Below, one piece after another: positions 24,421-37,970 of a stretch of 64,000 nucleotides of DNA. Position 1 is the stretch's first letter. The number at the start of each line of letters is the position of its first letter. The stretch covers positions 10,097,219 through 10,161,218 of the forward strand of contig NC_064444.1 in NCBI RefSeq assembly GCF_023343835.1, written 5' to 3'. The stretch comes from Lagopus muta (taxonomy: Eukaryota > Chordata > Aves > Galliformes > Phasianidae). Both the position numbers and the translations under genes were made by a program. Under the pieces are notes generated by a model. That model was not told the origin of the DNA, did not search any database, and saw nothing but the letters and a program-made list of their open reading frames with translations.

Positions 24421-27400
24421 GCTGATCGCCGCAAAAGCCACTACATAAAAGTCTACAGATTTTTTTTTGTGTCTAAAATGATAAATAAATGCAAGTGATA
24501 TCACACATAACCCAATGGAATGGAGGAGGGGGTGTTTCAATTTAAGTCAGCAGGAATATGAGTTAAAAACATACACTGCGTGTCAGGGTCAGCCTGGCAA
24601 GCTGTGCACCAGAGATGTTACACGCTGTGATTCTGAAGTGTTTCATATGAAGAATGAGTTTCAGCAGTGGCTCAGGGCTAAGTGATGACAAGTGAAATCT
24701 AACATTTGTTTCCAGAAAGGGACTTGATGTGTGTTGATGTGGATGCAGTTCAGCTTTGGTGGGATCTTGTAAAATTAGAGGAATTTCTTTGCAAGTTTAC
24801 TTCCTTCCACAGACTGGAGTTTTGCTAATGATGGCTGTTTTGTAGGGGTAGGAGATGCATTTGTAGTATTGGGAAATTGGGTCTTGTTCAAGAGTTTGCC
24901 CTGATTTCAGTGAGTATTAATTCCCTATTTTGTTACTATGTTTTGATTCTTATGACAACTATCAAAGCTCTGTTTAATTGCATGAAGCTTTAGAACACCT
25001 CAAAGCCTATCCCGTAGTCTCTGACTTTAACCCAGTCCCAATCTGGTAGTACGGATCTCCTCACAGAGACGCACAGGAATCTAGTCTCCTTCTGCCCAAC
25101 CAGTGATATGCTGAAATAATGGCTCTTTGGACATCTTTTGCTTATGTAGTCTTTTTTTTTTTTTTTTCTTTCCAATAAATGCAGTGAATGATTTGGAGTT
25201 TAAACACCTGCTTAAAAGCTTACAGCACAAAGACAGTTGGGCTAAGGGAACCACATAGATATTGGTGTTGAGTGCAGGCCCAGCTGGGCTCTAGGCTGTG
25301 GAGTCCTAAATGTGGAATCTAAAGATAATTAATTTCATGGGGGGGAAAAAACAACAACGACAAAAAGAAACAGCTTATGAGGGAAAGATTAGAGCTGGTA
25401 CTGACTTTTCAGTAGAGGAGCCCTTAGGAGGAGTTCAGAAGATGGATTTGTCTGCTCATCTTTGATTACGTGAAATAGTCCAGCTGATAAAAAAGAGTGG
25501 ACCACGGCTGGTAGAACAGAAGATTAATTCTAACTTGTCTTCTACTTAACTACTTTGTGCTTAGGGTTAGGGCTTTTGTTTCACTATTTTGTAATAGCTT
25601 AAATATTTTGATAATATCTCCTTCTAAAGAAATTGCTGTGGGGGAAATGCAGGAGTACAAATTCAGTCTTATTAACAGCTATCAACTTCTATATATCTTT
25701 AACAAGTTGAAGCTGCATAGTTTTCACAGTGTAAAATATAAAAGTAAGAGTAATAATAATAGCAGCTCATTGTGGTATGTTTCTGCTGTATTAATTGAAG
25801 CCCTTTGTAGAAATGTGATTGTCATTTGTGGACACTGTTTCTTTAAAGACTTAGTTCTCATATTCATTTCTAGTAGTTTAATTAAGCAGTTATCTGGACT
25901 GAATCACTCTTGTAGATATAGAACTCTCACCCTCCTTTATCCAATTGAAACATGCTAGGAAGTGATGCCTGGACTAAAAATAGTGGGTTGATAGTGAGCA
26001 ACAGTCTCCGTGTACTTAGTTATTGTTGTATTTAATTAAAACTAGACACAGTTAAAGATTTCATTCTCCTTGTAAATATGACTGTACCACAAAAACAGAT
26101 TTAAGTTTTGCACTTCTATACTAATTTGAAAAGCTTCTTAATTCACAAAGTACTTTTCACATTTCTCATTTTCATTGCTTTCAAGTTGAAGGAAGAATGA
26201 AACCGAATGAAATTTGGCTAAGGCAGATATCCCTGAGTAGTAGAGATGAGACAGTTGTATTGAACTTAATATATTCAGAATGTTGATATTTTTGTAAAAA
26301 GTTTATATAAAATTGCTTCGTAATTACTGTAAATATGTGCAGAATGTCAGTGGTATGAGTTTTATGGTAAGCATTATAGGCTTAATTTAAAAGACTAATG
26401 CATAGTCTAGAAACACAAAGCAAATTTAGAGCTACATCAGCAAAGATGTTAACTTGAAATAAATACATGCAAAATATACATGTTTCCTTGTATAAACATT
26501 TTAAATAACATATAGCGACTTGCCTATAAGGTGTCTGTTTATTTTGTGGCCTCAGTCTCACACTCTTCAGACATCAAGATTAATTATTAGGCTTATTTTT
26601 ATTAATGAGTTGTACAGCCATGAGTAATACAGTTGTCAATAGAAAATTCAATTTAGCCTTTCAGTTTTCTGCACTTTGGTGCCTGGCTATTCCAAAATCA
26701 TTCCAAAAGCTTTATAATTCTCACATTATTGTAATGTTATACACATATACGTGGGGTCTCTGAGACACCTGAGTGAAGATTAAATAAAGTTCTTTGTGGC
26801 TTGATGTACAACGAAAGTGAATTTTGTATGGATTACTGGATCTTGCATGATTCCTGGATTACAGAGGCCTTGGCTTGTGGACCTCCTACTGGGACATTAG
26901 GTAGTGCTGTCTGACCACTGTGAGTGGCAGGTGAAGAAATATGTTTTTCTTTTGTATTTGAAGACAGCCTCTGTATTTGTATATGAAGACAGCCTTTATA
27001 TATCATGAGGTAGATCCACAATAAAAAAAGTGAAATTTGCAGAACCGCAAAACACAGTGCATAAAGTACTTTTAAGGAAGATAAAGTTTTAAGAGTTTCT
27101 TGGTTAGAAAGTGGCAGGAGAATTTACATATATTTACATAGATGTATTTGTATTGGCTACTTTGATTTATCAGGCTGGCAGTTTGGGTGTCCTTCCCATG
27201 AAATCTACACCTTTTCAAACTTGCTGTGTAATGTATAATAATATGGAGAATAAGAGAAGAATAGTAAGAAAACTATATAGGAAAAAAATGATACCGTGTT
27301 ACTGGTTTATGAAATAAGACTATATTGTGCTCTGACACATTACTGCAGAACATGTAGAGGTATTCTGGATACAGTTGGAGTTGGAGATGTCTTAGTGACA

Positions 27401-30400
27401 TGAAATGTCAGTATTTTCAGTATTGAGGTAAACATTGATAGGAGTTATGAAGAGCCTTTCCCCATGGAAGGGGTATTATAGAATTTCATGCTATGACTTT
27501 TAGATTGCAATGATCTCTTAGGTTATTTGCTTACCTGATATCAGAACCAGAATCTCATTGATCCTTCTGTATTGTTTGCTGTATTTTTCTTTATAGCCTC
27601 AGAGGTTTTTGTGCTTTTGCACTGCGGCATTAAAACTGAGCAGTGCTTATATGAGCTAGATAGTTTATTTAGCTTTAAGCAGCCTTTTCTTAATACAGAA
27701 GTCTCCTAATTCTGTAGGAATGATATTTCAGCTGCAACAATGACATCTAGGGGCTGATTTATATTAATTTAATTTATATGTGTATCTTCTTTTTTGGAAT
27801 TATTACTAACATGTTTATTAAATCTAAATTATTAGTACTTGCTAAAAAATTGTAAATCTAATACATTTTGTATATTCAGAGAGTAGCCATGATATTTTAA
27901 GCTTTTTTTTTTTTAAAGTTTCTCCTTGTGTTTTAATTATTTTAGTACTTCTAAGACTAAAATCAGTGAATCTCATTCTTTTGCACCTTGTACTGTTTTC
28001 ATGATATGTTATTGGATGATGAGATTATTTTTTTCCCCTGTACTTTAAGTATACTTTTTTGTGAATTAAATGGAAATCTCTTTGACTTGGCTTTCTCATA
28101 TGACATATTTTGTCTCCTAAAATCACACCTACTTTACTTTGTACAGGAAATGAGACTAAAAATCCTTGTATTCAGTACTCTGCTTCTTCCATGTTTATGG
28201 TTATATAGACAGAGGTTTGACTCCAGAGTTAAATCCCATGATTCAGGGCCACCTCTAAGCTATATGTAAATCCTATTTTATGCATACAAGTTAAGTGTGT
28301 ATGTAAAACATGTAATTGCAATTTAGAGGTGATTTAGCAGAATCTGTCCTATTATTTGCAAACCTACCTTCTTTCCTTTGAATCTTAGTTATTTGTCCAT
28401 AAGTCACTTATTTGGAATTGCTTTTTATATAAAAATATGTCTATACGTCTTTCTCATTGTCTTCTTCACTCATATTTACAGTTTTTCTAAGGAATAAAAG
28501 AATATGTATTTATAACTTCCAAAATTCCCCTGTTGCTGTTCTGTGGAGTACACTGTACAATATTTAACATGCTGACTTTTCATTGATATTAGGAAGAAGA
28601 GACCGAAGCAAGAAATCTTGCATGTAATGTGTGAAATAGAGAGAGAGGCTCATTTCCTGCCTTAGGTACTTCCATAAAATTTTGATGTCATGCCTGTGGC
28701 TTTAGGAGAGTGGTACTGACTTGAATGGAGAATTTTGAATCATTCAGTTTATTTTATATTTTGAGAAAACAAAAGCAAAATTAAACCCTAAATGTTAGGT
28801 ACTCTAAAATGTAAAGACTACAGCTCTGTAATTTCTGTTCAATCTACCCATCAGTTGTTAGAAGAATCTCATTTCAATAGAATGCGAAAAAATCACTTGA
28901 TGTGAGAACTGCTGATGTTCTGAAGTAGAAGCTCAAGTAGAAGTAGAAGGGTCAACAAACTTCTTCAGAGCTCTACTGATATATAAGACCAAAGCTGCAA
29001 CTAGGTGAGCTGAAAATAAAGAGGTAATGTGGAAAGTTGCAGCTTAGTTAAAGGCTAAAGTGTTTTCTGTTTGCAAGCATTTTGTTTTTTCCCCTGGTAC
29101 AATAACTATTCCAGCAGGAACCTTTTCATATTGAAATAACACAAACATAGAAATTCTTTTTACAATCGATGCATCTTCTATTTCATCTGTGAAATATGTG
29201 AAAGATTATGTTCATCAGTGATGATGGCAAAAGTGTTTTATACTAAATCTTACATTAAAAAATGTCTCAAAAAAGCCCTCGCTCCCTAACTACCACAGTG
29301 CATTAGCAGGTGGATGTTTTTACAGACTTGGTCAAAGTATCACTTGGACCTCATGTTTGTACATCCATGGCCTCCAGTGAATGTAAAGCATAAGAGGAAA
29401 AAATCTGAACTGTAGTTCAGCATGAATAGGACTGCAGGAAGGAAGAAAGATGAGAGAAAGATTTATAATATTCTTTAAAAAGAAATATCAATTCATTTAA
29501 TCTTTGGTTTGCCGATGTAAATTTCAGTCACTTTATGATCCTATATTGAATAGAAGGGGGTTTACAACTGATGCACCTAGTAGGATGCATTATTACTGAA
29601 AGGAATACTTCAAACACCAGCATTCTGCCTTTAGAAAGCCCATTTAAAATGTAACCAAGCCACACCATATTCTTAACTCATATTTTAAGGCAGTGAATCA
29701 CTGGATGCTCTGGAATCATGTGGGCAGAGACATTTTTAGGGGATGAGCTACAATTTGATTCTTCAGGCTCAGTTTTACTGTGAGCAAAGGTAGCAAACGC
29801 CTGTGAGAACTACTAGGTCTCTGCTTCCTGGTTAGCCTGTTCCATTCCTAGTTTAAAGTTCTATAATGTTGGGGGGAAGATGCTGCTAACTGATTTCACT
29901 GCCATCTTTTTCTGGAAGTGATCATTTAGTAGGTGTAATTCTTAGTAGAATTTTTGCCATTGTCCTCAGAAGACTTTTGGAATCTGAAGCTTCCCATATG
30001 TGTAAGACAAAGGCAGTGTGATCTGTGTGCACATACTGAGGACTAATAGGTTTTTATTTAGTAAAAATCATGAGGAAGTTTGGAATGGTTTTTATTGTTG
30101 GATTGGCCACGAGAAGGTTACCCTTACAACAAGGACAAAGTAATTACCTGAAAAAGACCAAGACAGTTCAGAGGGACTGTAACTGGACTTGCCTTATGAT
30201 GTTCAATATTTTAATGTTCATGACTGCATTCCCTTTTACTGCTTTGCATAGATACTGATATTTTTGCCAACTCTTACTGAGAACTGTGCTTTCTTAGGTA
30301 TATAATCCAATTAAAGGAATGCAGAATGTGATTTATTGCTAGCAGTTGTAGCGAGGGGAGTCATAGGCACAAAAGACTACTACAATGACAGCAAACTACC

Positions 30401-33400
30401 ACTCTTCTTTCTTGTTAGTGAAAATACAGAAGTGTCCTTTGCATTCTTAAAAGAGATTAGCTGTAGGTGAAGTGTTGCATTATAGCAGGTACGTAGTGAT
30501 CCTAGTTGCTACATTTACCATTCATATACGCCCTAGTGACTGTCTTCAGTGTGTTCTATGTTCTACGTGTTCAAGGGAATTCATTTGTGAATGATAAGCT
30601 GTGGTAGACCTGGAATCAGATTCTGCAGTACGTAATTTATTATTTCACATGTAAAAGGAGGTCTAAAAGGAATTGGACTCCCTGGAGTTCTGAATATAAC
30701 TAATGTTCCTGAAATTTATTATTATTATTTTTTTTTTACAGTTGCAGTTAAAAGGCATTACTTTTCCACCTTGTTAAATCTGTTGTCATAGACTAAAATA
30801 CACAAATTTCCTGATGTAAGAAATAACTCCTAGAATATATGTTATATGTTAGCTCCCAAAGGAGCTAACACAAATTTTGTACATCCCATCATAACTCTGA
30901 TCTGTTTGTGACTTAGTTTCAGTATCTACTATCAGTGTGGGCCAGGATAAAGGTATTGCAGTATCCTGGTTATTGTAGGGACTGTGTAATTTAAATAAAA
31001 AGATGTTATTTTGGGTATTTAAAGAATATTACAATGTCTTGTATTTTTAATTGAAAAATAAATAAAATGGTATTCAGAAGTTGTGTATGTCCTTGAGCAG
31101 TGTCTGCAGCCAAGTATAAAGTACAGAGAATTTTGCACTCCCAGGCCTAAGAATTGGCTGCACATCTGTTGAAAACTTTTCGAGAGAGAACAAAAATCCT
31201 TATTATGAGTAATTCAGGATAAAAGCTTAAAGGTCTGTGTGTCTAGGTCTCTTGTAGGATTAGAACTGAATAAGGTACCAAGGATTACTTTTTGTAGGTA
31301 ATTAAGTGTTATTCTTCTTTTTGTGAGTCAGTTTCAGAGATAACTTGAGAAATAAAATACTTCCCCTTGGCTGATTACACGATTTCTATGAAGAAATAGC
31401 TGATGTCCCTGGTTAGGGCTGTTATTAGGCCAAGGTTTTTATTATTACTATTTATTAGTAAATCTAATAGCAAAATGGTCATGCAGTGGTTTTTAGAACA
31501 GTTTTCATAAATAAGGACTGTGTTAAAACTGAAGAATTGCTTTAAGGTTGCTTACAGTGGCTCTAGTGTTCTATGTAGACTTGTAGCTATATATGTTTTA
31601 TGTGGTGAGAAGAAAATTGAGAGGAAAGGGAAAAAAAAACCAACAAAAGGAAAAAAGAAGAAATTGCAGTGGTATTCAGCTTTTCACACTGGAGAAAGTG
31701 TGATATGTTGACATAGTTTTAAGGTATACATATTGATCAACCTCCAGTAATTATCAATTCATCTGAAAGGTGTCAGAGTTGTAATCTAAGTGGTATATAA
31801 GGTGGTTGGTAATTGCATGCATAATTTTCTTCTCATAGCTCTTAAAATGCTTTTGATCTACTGAGGCTATTGTTGACATTTCTACTTTAGGTAAGTTCTT
31901 CATACTTCTTTATGTGAATTGCAATCTTGTGGTTTTCTTTTCTTTTTTTTTTTTTGACAAATGGATTTAGCTGTTTTTATGTTTTCAATTTTTTATATTT
32001 TAATCTAGACACATCAGTGCTTCAGATGGATTTTAAGCAGTAGATTGAAATTTTAGGTTCAGAGTAGAAGTCATGTTGCCCCTGACAAAGTTTTGCAGAC
32101 TTCATACAGCTGACCATATTTCTCATCTGCAAAATGGTGTGAGACTTTTGTGCTCCTCTAGAACTTCTAGGAGTACAAATTCAGGATAATCTGTGAACAC
32201 CCATATAGACATGCAGCACATTGCAGATGTTTCATAGTACCCTACCAACACATAATTCCAATTTTCTTTATTAAAATATTTATTTTTCCATCAAAACCTT
32301 AAGTGAGAAAACTTTCACAACTTTTCAATCTGTGGTACAGAACTTATTGTACATTTACAAAATTGCTCCCCTAAAATACATATTAAACTAATAATATAAA
32401 AATGAAAAGTTCTACTTCCTATATAATTTTCATCAGAACATTAAAAATATAAAAGTTGGGAAGATACTGGATCAAAATTTAAATCCCTTTTCGATTTTAC
32501 TTAGTCATACTATGGCTTGTGAGTTTCTGCACTTAGGATCACAGGGTCTGGCTCACATTATGGGCATTCCTGAATACCCAAAGTTTTTTTTTTTTTTCAT
32601 TTTTTTTCCCAGTCCTTAGCACTGTGTGCACGCAGGATGTGTGTGCACTAGCATCTGTACAGTCATGTTTCCATCAGAAATAGGCATGTGGAACCTGCAC
32701 ACAATGAGCGCTTAAAAACTGCTTGAAAACGAGTCTGTTCATTCTTAGTTACCAAATCCTGCCAGTGTTTATTATTATGTGAGCGGACCAAAACAAACCA
32801 TCACACTTTTCAGAAGTGACCTTGAGGTGGCAGCAGCATTACATTCAATTCTGCTGTACTCCAAGTCCATTAAAGGTGAAAGTAAAATTTGCAATAAATC
32901 AAAATAATACTGATTGTTATAATTTTATTACCAGAGCATTAAGTCAATAAAACTTATCTGAAATGTCATTTGCATTGTATACAATTTTTACTAGTTATCA
33001 AGTATGTTTTAAAAGCATGTTTAAAACAACCAAATGAAGAAATCAGTGATAAATTGTTCAAAAGCTGAGACTTGTCTAATGGTGTAGTAAAACTAAAGTC
33101 TGTTTTGATCTCTTGTATTATAAAAGACTGTTTCTGAAAGCATTTGTTAGTACAATAACGTCTTGTGACTTGACTAACTATATTTAATGTCCTAATGCCT
33201 GATTAAATATTTTCCTGCAAGTTGTCAGGTCCTTTTTCATTCATGATTTTATGTAGGAAGGTCATCTAATTATATGACACCCTTTCAGTGAAGGAGAATG
33301 TGTTTGTTTCTTTTAATAATGAGGAATAATGAAACTTATTTATGTTGGAAGTCAGAGAAATTTATTGGAGAATTACAACATGAGAAACATGGAAATTAAA

Positions 33401-36400
33401 AAAAACCTTTTAATAGCATATTCATTACCAAGTAGCTTGCAGGTAATGAAATAGTTGTATGAAAGCCAGTATATTGGGTGATATAATATTGCTCTTGTCA
33501 GTTTTCTGGACATAGTTATTATGCATTTCTATGTTGTCAATTACTATTAGGTTACTAAATTATTATTAGCTAATTATTCAAGATAGGAGACACTAGAAGA
33601 AAAGATTAAAAGCGTTTGTTTTTACAAACTTTGAAAGGAACTTCTAGTTGGCAAGCCAGTTAGTGTGATGTTACACTGCGATCATGCTGTTTGTGTTGAA
33701 TATCTGCATACTGTTCAGCAAAATGATCGAGTTTGGTCTAGAATTCAAAAGTAGTTGCCCCTTCAAATGCAGAAAACTGCAGAAAACTACTTTGAAGGAA
33801 AGTGTGTAACTGCTGCTAAAGGAGTCCTGAAGATAGATGAAAGATAGGCCATGTAACAAGTAAAATAATTCAGCAAATTAAAAAAAAAAAGATATAGAAT
33901 CACAGAACACAAACCAACTGGAGAAAATGTGGATGCTGCTTGGGCTGCGCCAGTTGTTACTAAAACCAATACAAATATTGACTATTACTTCACTAAGATA
34001 CAGACCCTGTCTCTTCTGATATGTACAGGGCCCTTCTCTTTGTCACACTTTGCTGTTTCTTAAAATAACTTCTTTACAAAATTTCCAAAGATATGAATGC
34101 AGTGATTGACAAAAGAGACAGAGTAATAATAGTATTCTGGTGAGAAATGTAATTCAATATGAGCCTGCTGTCTTCTTTCTAATTTTAACCACCTGGCTCT
34201 TTATTGTCAAAATGTATTTAACTCAGAAGTAACAGTAAGGCAAGAATACGTATGAGCTGAACATAGTTAGCATGGGAACTAACACGAGTAGTGTCTTAGT
34301 AATACATAGAATTGATGTTCAGAGTGTAGCCCTAATCCCTGAAGGTCAGGATCCTAAATTATCAGCATTTCAAAAGCAGAGATGTGCCCTTTATTTGTCT
34401 TTAGAGCACAGGAACACCCATGTTGGAGAAAAAAAATAAAAAAAACTGACACAATGTGGGCCTTTGTATATATGTAGAATATAGATAAATAGATTGTCTT
34501 CAAGTTCAGTGAGAGATGAATCTTTTATACAAGTTGTAGAACATCTCAGAAATTTTGACCTGTAATCCGTGTTTCAGGATTTGCTCAAGTGTTAGTTTAA
34601 CATTTGTCTGATGTTTGTGCACCAATGATTAGACCTTGTTGTCCTGAAGTCACAACACCGCTGTCTTGAAAAGTACTGTTGCTGTACTTAGATGGAAGGT
34701 GACTGATGCAATATTTTGGTCAAGCTGCGCAGTGTCTTGTAAACTTTATTTTATTATGTTGTGTAGTAATTTGTAAAGCAGAGAATATATTGCAAGTTGT
34801 TCAGTTAGCAATGCCACTGTTCAGTAAAACCACATTACCTAGAACATTAAAACAATCATTCTAAAATATGATTTATAATGATTGGAACATGTTTGTAAAA
34901 AATAGATGACCACTGTACATTTACAGTTGACACAGAGGTCCCTAATGTCAAGAAAGCACTCTTGACCTTGATGAGTAGTTGCAATCCCATTTAAATCAAT
35001 TGCCAATACAAGTCAAATGAAGTTCTTATGGCTGTCTGGTGTGCACTTCCCCATTCTTCTGACATTATTGTTCTACTCCAAGTCATTCTTCAATCTTTTA
35101 ACAGCTGAAAGGGAACTGCATTCTGCAGCTTTACAGGAAAACAGCAGTAAGTTGTACTTCTGTGTTTTGAAAGCTTCAACTCTTTTTTTGCTGACTTCGT
35201 TTCCAAGCTAAGCAAAGCACATGCTTATCTACATAAAGCAGAGTACTAGGTCTGTTGATAGCCAAGCCAAATATTTCACAGTGAATATAAAATAGATCTT
35301 GACAATACATCTGTGACTAAAATTTTACTTGTCATTCATTTCATTGGGACGAAAAGAAACTGATCATTTAATTCTGGCAATCTCATTTTTTAGTTTAGTG
35401 TTATAAAAAGCTTTCACTTATTAAACATGATATATGCTAAACATCATTTATTATTTTAAGAAGATATTGAATATAATGTTCAGAGTACTTTTGGGGGTGG
35501 AGGGGCACATTGCAACTCAGAAAAATAACTTGAAAATGTATCCTATGTGAATGTCTGGATACTTGTTTTTTCGAAGGAGATGAATGTAAGAAAAGTGTTA
35601 TGTTAAACACTTTTTGCGTAAAATTCCTCAGATACGCTGAACTTTCTAAAAAAAATCACTTTTTAAAAAATACCTTGTTTTCACTTTTCTAAATAAATCT
35701 TCAAGTGCGAATGTCTACTTTTTGACAAGTGGAAATCATTGCAAAGATACAACATGCCATTGAGCTCACAAGACTGGACAGAAGAAAAAAAAAAAGCACA
35801 GATACATTCTCAAAGACATGTAATGCAAATTATGGCTAACCCTTCCAGCCTCTATCCTCTCAACCTCTTTCAATAAGTAGCCCAAGCCTTCAAAAGATCC
35901 TCTATTATTAAAAATAAAAGTAAAACTTGTTTGAGCTGATATGTTAGCCTTCAAAATATACAACAAATAAGAATTCATAACAAAATAGAGATTCTGATTG
36001 TCAGGGGAAGCTGGCATGGATAGTATTAACAGGTTTCTGCAATTCATGCAAAACTAATCATCAGCTCTCCATGGACAAATGTAAATTGCAAGTTATGTCT
36101 GTTCTGTTCAATAGGATTTGTATTGCAGCTAATCCACTTAGCATCTCATGTTTCTCTGTTGAGATTATTTTTTTTAAGAAGTAGTGAGACATTATCTCTT
36201 TCTAGAGATTACATGGATTTCTTTAATTTCCATATTTTGACTGTTCTGGTTTTAGTAAATATGTAAATAAGTTTGTCTGCTATTATTTCCCCATTCTCAT
36301 GGGTTCTGATCAAACTAATGGGCTCTATTTTGTTAATTTACTTCTGGTGTCGGACACCATACTAAGTAAGTCTACAGCTATGGACCATTGGCATGCAGGA

Positions 36401-36523
36401 GTGTGTTGTGCATACAGTCCTTGTCTATACAGTTGAACTTCAAAGATTCTGCTGTATCCAATCCAGTCATCTGCTGTTGGGCAAGAATAGCTGTGTAAAA
36501 CTGCACTGCATTACAACCTCATG
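24421..36523. other. Gene-poor AT-rich DNA upstream of ZNF507
   Basis: About 12 kb with no recognisable coding exon, RNA gene or full-length repeat. Only short open frames of chance length occur. Small local structures include an imperfect 28-bp tandem duplication at about 26954-27000 and a 9-bp-arm hairpin at 30848-30869. It may hold non-coding exons of a divergent transcript or enhancers, but I cannot show either. Confidence 0.6.
30848..30869. other. Perfect short inverted repeat
   Basis: Arms GTTAGCTCC and GGAGCTAAC (9 bp, perfect) with a 4-base CAAA loop. Confidence 0.85.
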
Positions 36524-36707
36524 GGAGGACACATGTGAAGGAGGACACATGTGAAGGAGGACACATGTGAAGGAGGACACATGTGAAGGAGGACACATGT
36601 GAAGGAGGACACATGTGAAGGAGGACACATGTGAAGGAGGACACATGTGAAGGAGGACACATGTGAAGGAGGACACATGTGAAGGAGGACACATGTGAAG
36701 GAGGACA
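36524..36707. repeat. 16-bp minisatellite, 11 identical copies plus a partial
   Basis: The unit GGAGGACACATGTGAA is repeated at exact 16-bp spacing from 36524 to 36699, with an 8-bp partial copy at 36700-36707. All eleven full units are identical. Each contains the palindrome CACATGTG. Because 16 is not a multiple of 3, several frames stay open on the minus strand and give false Cys/Pro/Ser/His-rich proteins. Confidence 0.97.
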
Positions 36708-37500
36708 TTGAGACTCAATAACCTCCCTTTGAAACAAATGATAAAATTGGAGAAGCAGGTTCTGATGAGGTGTTGGAATGGAGAACACTGGAACATTAAT
36801 GCGTGATTTTACAAATCTGACTTTATGGCACTGTAAATATCATTGCTTATAATTATTAATTTCAGAGCAAAGTGTAGCATGCACTATAATACATACATAG
36901 AAGGACAATATTATTATAACTGAATGTTTGCCAAATAAATTTTCCAAAAGAATGTGCATGAGTTGGTTGGTGTTGGGATGGTGTGGTTGTGGGTTTTTTT
37001 TTGTTTGTTTGTTTGTTTTATACTTAAGTTTTGTAGCCATTTTGAAGCTAAAGACCCACAACATATGAGATCATAGAATCTCATATCTTCTATATGCCAT
37101 TGAACGTTTGGCCTTTTATTGCATAGTCTTTTCAGGCACAGAAGATTTTGATACAGATATGCAATGAAACAAGAACAACTTCCAGTAAGAAAGATAATTG
37201 TCATTTGCGCAGCCTTTTACTCATACGTGAGAGCCATTTAAAAAAATAAAATCCACCTGCTACGTTATTGTTTGATATCAGAGGCAGAATAATGCCCAAT
37301 TTTAATACTGCACTGCTTGGCTACGTACTGCACTAATTTGTTCTGTGACATCAATGAATTAAAGTAGAGTTCCTGATAGAAGAACATCAAAAGGAAATTA
37401 ATCTCCTTGTGATAATATTAATAATTTCAGAATGGATGTGTTTTTCTCAATTACTGTGACCACTGAAAGCTGTGTTTGGGGGGGACCGCTAGATCCATAT
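36708..37500. other. Gene-poor DNA
   Basis: No gene seen. It contains a perfect inverted repeat at 37063-37086 (arms ATATGAGAT / ATCTCATAT) and a TTTG microsatellite near 37000-37018. Confidence 0.6.
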
Positions 37501-37779
37501 CACAATTGCTGCACAAGTCGAATGTGCAAGAGCGGAACTGATACTGTTTGGTAGCCAATGAGGAGCGTCTTTACTGAGGGACGGTGTGAATTTTGCTAAA
37601 CCTGCTTTGTAGAACGGTGTGGTTACTGAGGGAGACACAGAAGTACGATGTCAGTGGGGAAGAGGGGAAGATGTCTGTGGAAAAAATGACTTTTCAAAAT
37701 GTCAGAGATGGCAGGCCTGGGCTTAAAGATGGAATCAGCAGCAGGGGAGTTGGTAATACACAATTAACAGGTATTACTC

Positions 37780-37970
37780 TGCTCTGGCACCGGCAGCTTC
37801 TCTGAGCGGGGCGTTCAAAAGGCTGCTGCTCGCGCTCTGCCCTCCTCCCCCTCCACTGCTCACAGGCAGCGCTGCCCCTCTCGGCCATTTTCCGCTTTGG
37901 CGCCAAAACTCGCTGGGTGAGCGGGCCGTGCTGCAGCGCCCTGTCCTATGGCAGCCCTGTTAATAAAACT
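37780..37970. promoter_or_regulatory. Isolated GC-rich patch with perfect E2F palindrome; candidate promoter
   Basis: A short G+C-rich, CpG-containing patch in AT-rich desert. TTTGGCGCCAAA at 37896-37907 is a perfect palindromic E2F site, and GGCCATTTTCCGC just to its left resembles a YY1-type promoter element on the minus strand (AAAATGGCC). The minus strand has an ATG in good context at about 37890 opening a roughly 65-codon frame with no homology I recognise. No TSS or complete gene is visible. Confidence 0.4.

Noticed and set aside
33893..33915. ATAGAATCACAGAA, resembling a CR1 3' terminus
   Set aside because: Only about 14 bp match and the following sequence does not continue into CR1.
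36524..36707. CRISPR-like appearance of regular repeats
   Set aside because: Direct tandem units with no spacers, in a vertebrate genome.
36467..36796. Repetitive Cys/Pro/Ser/His-rich proteins on the minus strand
   Set aside because: They are three frames of one 16-bp minisatellite, not a gene.
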